A stretch of DNA of 64,000 nucleotides, taken from Anthoceros angustus (Eukaryota; Streptophyta; Anthocerotopsida; Anthocerotales; Anthocerotaceae). Under the pieces are notes generated by a model. It did no database searches. It worked only from the letters and a program-made list of their open reading frames with translations, and was not told where the DNA came from. The number at the start of each line of letters is the position of its first letter. Position 1 is the stretch's first letter. Where the stretch lies: contig MU008159.1 in the NCBI GenBank assembly GCA_010909165.1, forward strand, positions 186,001 to 250,000, read 5' to 3'. This document shows, piece after piece, positions 57,737-64,000 of this stretch. A program made the translations under genes and the position numbers.

Positions 57737-58062
57737 TCTCGTCCTGCCGGGTATCTTCCCTTCCATGTTATGGTGCACTGTGACGATGAATAGGTCCAGG
57801 CCAGAGTTCACTACAACGGCATCAGGTATTGTGGTAAGTGCTTGCCATGGACATGTCAGAACTCTGCATTACGATAGGCTTGCGTCTGAGCAATTATTCC
57901 GGGCAGGTATCTGTGGTTGAAAGAGGGGACAGCTTGTCATCCAGCATGCTCATCCTGTGTGAGATTGCTTGTACAGATCGTTGGGAAGGGTTTGATTTTG
58001 GTGAATTGTAAAGGTTTGCACCTCGGGTTGGCCAAGGCGGAGGTTGTGGTAGACTTGAGAAA

Positions 58063-59208
58063 ATGGGGTATGTGCTAGCAGTCCGTCGATCGCCAGTCCT
58101 CCCTGCTCTTCCTGATTACTTCAAGGTGAAACTCCCCTTGAAGAGTACCTTTACAGAGTGGGAGTCTCAGTTCAAACAATGGCAAGACCCAAAGCCTGTG
58201 TATAACCCTCACCTGGTGCAGACTTTCTACTTAGAAAGTCAGACAGGGTATGTGTATCCTGTGACCAGAACTTCGTCATTTCCTCCGCGCACTAAGCCTA
58301 TACCCAAAGAGATACAGGTAACGATTCCCAAGAAACTGCCTGTGATAGACATAGTGGAACTGCAGAAAAAATATGCAGGCATTGCAGACCCGTTGCCACA
58401 CTTAGAGCCTTACGACTGGGATCGAGTTAGGCAGTCAGGCTACAATATTTCCATTAGGATAGCACCTTACCTCCCCCTAAGACCAGGGGAGAAAATCATT
58501 ATCCCGCTATCTGTACTGGTCCAGCCTAAAAGGGATCCTAATGCCAAATTACTTGGTGAGATAGAACATAACTTAGAACGTCAGGAGAAGGATGGACTGG
58601 ACTGGGCAACGCAGCCCAACTACTTCTCTCGTCAGGGAATAGAGCTAACTTGGGAAGTTCTAACACCCTTAGGAAGATGTGCGTTTGAAGTGATGGAGCA
58701 CATCCATGAGAAACTCTCAGTTCACATGAGAAACTTCTTCAAGAGGGTAGCACCTCCTGTCAAAGACCGGAAAGGAAGAGAAGAATTTTACAGGATGTTG
58801 AGGGAGTCCATACAGTGTGATGAGCTTGAGGAGCTCCGGTATGAGAATCTGCTTAAAGCTCTCAAGAAGAGACAGTGGGAATACAACCCTCTTCTAAATG
58901 CAGCACTCAGGGTAGTGCAGAAGAGATGGGATGAGGAAAGATGGACCCCTGATGAAGACCCAGCAGACTTAGATGATACCCCCATCCATGAGAGGATGCG
59001 CAACTTCAAGAAGCTCAAGAAGAAACCTCCCCAACCTCTTCCTATGACCCGAGAAGTGCTCCTGGCCCTGAAAGAGGCTTGTAGGAAGAAGGGGGAACTT
59101 TGCAAAAGGCTAGAGCTGGTGACAGACCTTGTCGACTATGGTTGTGAGTTCCTATTGAAGAAAATGCAAAACACCTGGGTTACAGGGGAGAAGCCGCACG
59201 AGATCTAG
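58063..59208 (+). CDS. Unrecognised 381-residue protein, intronless
   Basis: Start at 58063; no signal peptide or membrane segment. Residues 1-140 form the module shared with the gene at 57344 (WESQFKQW, PVYNPHL, RTKPIPKEI, LQKKYAGIADPLPHLEPY, SGYNISIRIAPY). Residues 140-381 are charged and helical, with GRCAFEVMEHIHEKLSVHMR, RKGREEFYRMLRES, several Trp-rich basic stretches (KKRQWEYNP, KRWDEERWTPDED) and KKLKKKPPQPLP. The composition suggests a soluble, nucleic-acid- or protein-binding factor, but no known domain is visible and I assign no function. It lies 327 bp after its shorter paralog on the same strand. Confidence 0.75.
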   Translation: MGYVLAVRRSPVLPALPDYFKVKLPLKSTFTEWESQFKQWQDPKPVYNPHLVQTFYLESQTGYVYPVTRTSSFPPRTKPIPKEIQVTIPKKLPVIDIVELQKKYAGIADPLPHLEPYDWDRVRQSGYNISIRIAPYLPLRPGEKIIIPLSVLVQPKRDPNAKLLGEIEHNLERQEKDGLDWATQPNYFSRQGIELTWEVLTPLGRCAFEVMEHIHEKLSVHMRNFFKRVAPPVKDRKGREEFYRMLRESIQCDELEELRYENLLKALKKRQWEYNPLLNAALRVVQKRWDEERWTPDEDPADLDDTPIHERMRNFKKLKKKPPQPLPMTREVLLALKEACRKKGELCKRLELVTDLVDYGCEFLLKKMQNTWVTGEKPHEI

Positions 59209-60343
59209 CATACCTGGGTTTCTAACCACGCGAATCCTTAGCTCCGATCCTGATTTTGCGCTCACCGTGATCTCTTACAAGCGTGATCTCCGCTTGCTAA
59301 AGAGTGAGATGGCCCAGAATCCCCTTCCGTTTATGGTCGCGAACGTAAGATTTGGCAAAGTGGGCCAGGGGGAAAGCGTTTAAACCGGCTGTCGCATTAA
59401 CGTGTCTCACACTCAGCGTATGGTTCTGGAACGTCTATCAGAATGTCACTAACTGGTGCAAGCAGCTATAGCATTGTAGAATGAAGACTTCCAATTCTTG
59501 CACCTCCTGTTCCTCCTCCTGCTCCTCTTCCTCCTCCTCCTCTTCGCCCTCCTCCTCTTCCCCCTCCTCCTCCTCCTCTTCCTCCAAACCCGCAAAACTC
59601 TGAACAGGTTTCCCTCACAACGTTAGAACAAACTCAAAAAGAGCGATTTTCAAGTACCGACTGCTAATAGAGTAAATGTAGATTGCAAGCGGATGCCATG
59701 CTTTACAACTACACTGGATCTCTCTGTTCTGACCTGGATGGCGCTGAGCCGAAAGCGGTCAAGGGTAGACAGGGAGGCGTTGATTAGGCTGAACGCTGCT
59801 CATTCGACCTCATGAATGAGCCCAAACGACCTTCATGAATGAGCCCAAACGACCTTCATGAATGAGCCCAAACGGCCTTCATGATTTCAGACCCTGGCAG
59901 CAACATGACAAGGGAACCTGACGGTTACCAAAACAAGCTTCACTGAAATTCACAGCTGCTTCGTGATGAATTACAACCACCACTTAGAATGCTGGCATAC
60001 TCCGGAACTTAGTAAACACAGATATAACCAACCATCTCCACAAATGCCTCTACACGGACTCCTACGCTTGTGAGTACTGCGGCCTTGGCTCCAATATGCC
60101 TGCTTACCTGAGGATAATATGTGCCTGTGAGCAGTATCCATCCGCAAAGAAAAAGGATAAGGCACCCATGTCAACTCGTATCCCTGGCCACCCATCTTGT
60201 ATCATATCTTACCCGCGAGCCACCTGGAAAATGCGAGGTAGAAGCCGCAGATCAGCGTACTTTGCTGACACAACAGCAAGAAGCCCTGAGCTTCGATGTC
60301 TTAGCACCATGTATTTTGTCTAATGTGCAGGATTCCAAATAGA
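59209..60343. other. Spacer with simple repeats
   Basis: 59503-59590 is a CTCCTCCTCTT polypyrimidine run. CATGAATGAGCCCAAACGACC repeats with 23-bp period at 59811, 59834 and 59857. The right part should be the 3' UTR of the helicase. Confidence 0.6.
59811..59885. repeat. 23-bp tandem repeat, three full copies
   Basis: Copies start at 59811, 59834 and 59857, followed by a partial CATGA at 59880. Almost identical, so recently amplified. Confidence 0.92.
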
Positions 60344-63300
60344 CTAGCCAGCACCACCTCTGCGAGGTCTCTTCCGGTCCCGACCTCTGATAATACCTGC
60401 ACTGTGATTGGAGGGTCCACCTCTTCCTTCCTGGCGAGTCCCTCCCCTCCCTCCTTGGCGCACCTCACCCCTTCCTCTAAAGCCATTATTGCCACCACCA
60501 TTCTGGGATGATTCTGGGCCACCAACGTGCCTCTCAGGCCTCTGAGGAGTCTGAGGAGGTCTTCCAGAACTTGTGCCATGCCCAAGCCCATTAGCACGGA
60601 GGGTGCTTCCTGCAGAGTTGTTGCCACGGATGCTTGCACTTGGCTGATTCCTTGCAGCCCAGGAACCCCTCAACTGTGGCTGACGAGTTGCCAATTGAGA
60701 CTGGCCACCGGGTTGAAGATCCAAAACACCATCATAAGACAGCAAGCAGGCAACAGTATATACAGAAAAAGCAAGCATTTCTGGAAGGGGTGCACGAGGC
60801 TGCTCTATTTTGTGCTTGATAGCAGCAAGCATTCTCTTCCTTAAATGGAAGAGTGCTGCTGCTTCTAGGGCAGTTGCCTGGAACTCCAGCCATCTATCTA
60901 ACACTACAATGACCAGGTTCTCTGGACGAGACATCATCTGCTTCTGCTTTCTCTCAACATCTGTGTCTGGTCGATCCTTTACATCTTCCTCGCTGTCAAT
61001 ATCCTGCTCCTCAGCAAGCCCATCATTGGGAAGGGAAACATGTTCTTCAGAGTGCTGGACTGGTTTAACTACCATCTCCGTGGAGATCATAAGTACAGGG
61101 TGTGGTTTGACCAACGTACTGTTTTTCAGATACACCTGCCTCTCTCCCCGGGTTATCTCATCAAACGCTATCAGAGCCCCCTGATATTCCTTCTGATTCT
61201 TGCGATTCAACTCAAAGTTAGCAGAATGTGGATGAATCCGAACTTTCTGTCCTCTGGACGTTTGCACCAGAACTTTTTGATTACCTGACACTGGTGGTAG
61301 TAGTGTTCCAATCATTGGATACAAGCCAGCGGCTATAACAGCCCGCACAATGCCAGGGTCCCCTGCATTCAAACTGCAAGCATGGTTTTCACTTGAAACG
61401 AATCCCTTTTGAGCAAGCTCCCGTTGCAGCTGCTTCCGCATACCAGACAGCATAGCCATAGTTCCACCTGAAACAAAATTCTCTGAACAGAACTGCTGCT
61501 CCCTACCAGCTGTTTTGGCAGCTTCCCAATCCTCGAAGGCAGCAACCACTGCTAAGTGATCACTGTAACCCCCAAATCTAGCTGCAAATTCTCGCTTGGC
61601 TGCAGCGGCACGCAGCTTCTCCCAAGGGGCTATGGGCAAAACAAAAGGATCTCGGAAGCCGCCCGCACAAGCAATAGTTAGAGCAGGGTCAAGACAATTC
61701 ATCAGTATGGAGAAGAGCAGCATTTTACTGGTCGCAGGATGTACAGGCAGTGACCCGAGCTGTCTCCCCAGGTCGGTTAACTTTTCATCTCCTGTTAGTG
61801 CTCCAATGTCTTGCAACAAAATCACAGCATTTTGCACAGCTAAGGCAAGTGGAGGATCAATGGCCTTGGATATGAATTCTGAGATTATGCCCTCAGGTTG
61901 CATCAGCTTAACCTGAAGACACAGCTCTTCCAGTGGGGCTCTTTTGATTTCAGGAAGTTGGTACTCAGTCATGGAATCTACCCTTAACCTAGACACCAGA
62001 TGATAACATACTCCTGGTCGACAACGGCCTGCTCTCCCTCCTCTCTGTCGCATACTAGCTTTGGAGATCCAGGTTGTTTGCAAAGTGGACACGTTCGTGT
62101 ATGGATCATAGCTTTTCTCCTTTGCACGGCCCGAGTCAATGACAAATACAACATCATCGATAGTAATTGCAGTTTCAGCAATATTGGTTGCGAGAACAAT
62201 CTTGCGTACACCTGGAGGTGGACGTTTGAAAACTTTTTTTTGCTCACTTGAAGGCACCATAGAATGCATCGGAAGAATTAAATACTTGGCCTTCGCAGCA
62301 AAAAAGCTGGAGGTTGCCAGCTGTTGCATCACCCTTGAGATGTCATCCCACCCTGGCAGGAACACTAAGATGGCTCCAAAACCGTCGTCAGTGGATGTCC
62401 TGCATATATGGCACAATAATCGTTCAATGAGGGCCACATCAATTTCCTCCTGGTCTGTGTTGCTTTGATACTTTGACAACAACACCATTTGCTCTTGCGA
62501 GGGTGGACCTTGGGCAGATCCAAACTTTTTTTGTTCAGCATTTCTCTTGTAACTGGACAGTCTTGCAGCAGCCTCAAGTTGCCCATGCTTATTAGCCCAA
62601 TCAAGTGCAGTCATTCCATCTTCACAGGTTATAGACATATCAGCCCCTAGCGATAGCAATGTTGATATATCATCAACATGACCTTTGCCCGCAGCAAACA
62701 TCAGAGCCGTAGCTCCTGTATGTGAATGCTGGTAGTTGCAAAGGCGTGGGCACTCAATCACCAAATTCATCAATTCCTCAAAATCACCATCTAACCAGGC
62801 TATCGCCATAGCACTATCCATATCATCAGCATCACCCTGGTCCACAATGAGCTGATCCTCTGCTTGGTCATCCACATTATCTATAGTTGCGTTTGGAGTT
62901 TCCAGCAAGCTGAGCACATCCTCCAGATAATAAGTTCGTACAGGGTACGTGAAACCTGGAACAGTAATGACAGGACAACCCCCAAAATATCGGGAAAACA
63001 AGTCTGAGTCCAGAGTAGCGCTCATTAAAATTAGGCGTAAATCTGGCCTGACTGGAAGCAGGTCCCGCAACACAATCAACAGGAAGTCAGCATTCCGATC
63101 ACGCTCATGAATTTCATCCACAATTACATGTGTGGCATCCACCCCATCTTCTGAGTCATCGTCAGCATCTGCATTCCTTGCTGAATGCCCTCCATACTTC
63201 ACCAGTTTCCGCAGGAGGACACCATTGGTCTGAAACATTAAAGAACTATGTCTCCCTCCTTTAGTCTCTAACCGTATCTGGTACCCAACAGTCGTACCCA

Positions 63301-64000
63301 CAGGCTCCCCTCTTTCAGCAGCAATGCGCTCAGCCACAGAAATGGCTGAAATTCGTCGTGGCTGTGTACATATTACCTTGCACGGCTTACCTTCAGACCA
63401 CATATGCTGAAGAATGAACTGAGGCACTTGAGTCGTCTTTCCACAGCCTGTTTCTCCAGCAATCAAGACAACCTGATGGTTATCCACAGCTGAAGTAATC
63501 GCATCCTCATATTGGGCAATTGGCAGCTGCGACCTGTCCTGCACTATCTGCTGCAACGCTGGTAGCCTTTTGATGCGATCTGCCAGAGATGCTACCTGTT
63601 TGGCAATGTCAGTGGCAGCAATTGGGGCCTGAACACGGACAGGCTTTCTGTGAGCAGGTCGAGAATTCTCAGTCCTCCTCACAGGTTTCAGTTCCTGATC
63701 TTCCTCTTCTGTTGGAGGGAACCGTGTAAAAAGCTCTGAAATGGCATCCTGTGTATTAGCTGACATGGAGAGCCGTGTTTCTTTTGTCTTCAGATTGTCC
63801 CCAGCGGACTTCGACACAGTAACACTTCGGTCCGCACCCTTGCCATAACTCTTGGACTTGAACCCCATCTTCTTGCAGAATTCATGCACCACTGCTCTGT
63901 CATGATTGCTCAAGTCACTCTCAAATTTCATCTCCATTGCTGGACTGGCTCTAAAATCCTCAAGCCGGTCCTCAATGTTAATGCGGTCCGACTCAGAAAC
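60344..64000 (-). CDS. NIH: NIH-type DEIH-box helicase with R3H and ankyrin repeats, 5' end outside window
   Basis: The frame is open from 60344 to the right edge, with no intron visible. The ATG at 63937 is probably internal: 21 in-frame codons before it read INIEDRLEDFRASPAMEMKFE, typical of the region leading into the R3H domain (NHDRAVVHEFCKKMGFKSKS). Counting from 63937: GETGCGKTTQ (161), TQPRR (191), DEIH (274), SATLDSD (306), an ankyrin pair inserted at about 374-465 (TGATALMFAAGKGHVDDIST), ATNIAETAIT, QRGGRAGRCRPG, HA2 and OB-fold regions, and a C-terminal RG-rich tail (GRGEVRQGGRGGTRQEGRGG) ending in RKRPRRGG. This architecture matches Arabidopsis NIH (DExH6-like), a nuclear ATP-dependent RNA/DNA helicase. 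All helicase motifs are intact. Confidence 0.92.
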   Translation of the reverse strand, partial: VSESDRINIEDRLEDFRASPAMEMKFESDLSNHDRAVVHEFCKKMGFKSKSYGKGADRSVTVSKSAGDNLKTKETRLSMSANTQDAISELFTRFPPTEEEDQELKPVRRTENSRPAHRKPVRVQAPIAATDIAKQVASLADRIKRLPALQQIVQDRSQLPIAQYEDAITSAVDNHQVVLIAGETGCGKTTQVPQFILQHMWSEGKPCKVICTQPRRISAISVAERIAAERGEPVGTTVGYQIRLETKGGRHSSLMFQTNGVLLRKLVKYGGHSARNADADDDSEDGVDATHVIVDEIHERDRNADFLLIVLRDLLPVRPDLRLILMSATLDSDLFSRYFGGCPVITVPGFTYPVRTYYLEDVLSLLETPNATIDNVDDQAEDQLIVDQGDADDMDSAMAIAWLDGDFEELMNLVIECPRLCNYQHSHTGATALMFAAGKGHVDDISTLLSLGADMSITCEDGMTALDWANKHGQLEAAARLSSYKRNAEQKKFGSAQGPPSQEQMVLLSKYQSNTDQEEIDVALIERLLCHICRTSTDDGFGAILVFLPGWDDISRVMQQLATSSFFAAKAKYLILPMHSMVPSSEQKKVFKRPPPGVRKIVLATNIAETAITIDDVVFVIDSGRAKEKSYDPYTNVSTLQTTWISKASMRQRGGRAGRCRPGVCYHLVSRLRVDSMTEYQLPEIKRAPLEELCLQVKLMQPEGIISEFISKAIDPPLALAVQNAVILLQDIGALTGDEKLTDLGRQLGSLPVHPATSKMLLFSILMNCLDPALTIACAGGFRDPFVLPIAPWEKLRAAAAKREFAARFGGYSDHLAVVAAFEDWEAAKTAGREQQFCSENFVSGGTMAMLSGMRKQLQRELAQKGFVSSENHACSLNAGDPGIVRAVIAAGLYPMIGTLLPPVSGNQKVLVQTSRGQKVRIHPHSANFELNRKNQKEYQGALIAFDEITRGERQVYLKNSTLVKPHPVLMISTEMVVKPVQHSEEHVSLPNDGLAEEQDIDSEEDVKDRPDTDVERKQKQMMSRPENLVIVVLDRWLEFQATALEAAALFHLRKRMLAAIKHKIEQPRAPLPEMLAFSVYTVACLLSYDGVLDLQPGGQSQLATRQPQLRGSWAARNQPSASIRGNNSAGSTLRANGLGHGTSSGRPPQTPQRPERHVGGPESSQNGGGNNGFRGRGEVRQGGRGGTRQEGRGGPSNHSAGIIRGRDRKRPRRGGAG

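Overview
This looks like a nuclear window from a land plant. It carries six alpha-expansin genes, an L-type lectin receptor kinase, a CENP-O-like kinetochore protein, a KANSL1/PEHE-type chromatin protein and an NIH-type DEIH helicase, with GT-AG introns of roughly 80 to 260 bp (one short 5' intron in the last expansin is about 195 bp) and Ty1/copia and Ty3/gypsy debris. Several large genes have no introns. I cannot place the species; an early-diverging land plant (bryophyte or lycophyte) is a guess.

Layout. 1-760: decayed copia gag/protease relic leaving the left edge. 850-1700: two minisatellites. 2088-4493 (-): lectin receptor kinase with an in-frame TAG. 4838-5041: a second 41-bp minisatellite. 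5646-50350: six expansin genes on both strands (5646-6608 -, 14091-15193 +, 16345-17454 -, 23809-24885 +, 29476-30729 -, 49017-50350 +), plus an expansin exon-1 relic at 7945-8112 in a duplicated flank. The long gaps at 8.8-14.1, 17.5-23.8 and 24.9-29.5 kb hold no gene I can defend. 32.6-48.3 kb is an AT-rich repeat island: a 995-bp inverted-repeat element, a 5.07-kb copia element with LTRs and a target duplication, a thymidine kinase pseudogene that the copia element split, gypsy gag, copia RNase H and reverse-transcriptase relics, and several satellite-like arrays. 51.2-52.2 kb (-): an intron-containing pseudogene of chloroplast-type SRP54. 52.9-64 kb is gene-dense and mostly intronless: KANSL1-like (+), CENP-O-like (-), a tandem pair of unrecognised genes (+), and the DEIH helicase (-), which runs off the right edge.

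The most interesting signal is in the expansins. All share the same two intron positions and the same catalytic-like HFD motif. Three carry unusual sequence between the signal peptide and the expansin domain: two have histidine-pair heptad repeats (HHK-A-G or HHPPG type), and one has about 105 residues of Lys/Pro-rich, very basic sequence. Two others lack the usual alpha-expansin stretch before the GGWC motif. This reads as a local family diversifying its wall-anchoring N-terminus. A second strong story is the nested decay at 35.6-41.1 kb, where removing the copia element and one CATAC copy restores an aligned thymidine kinase C-terminus.
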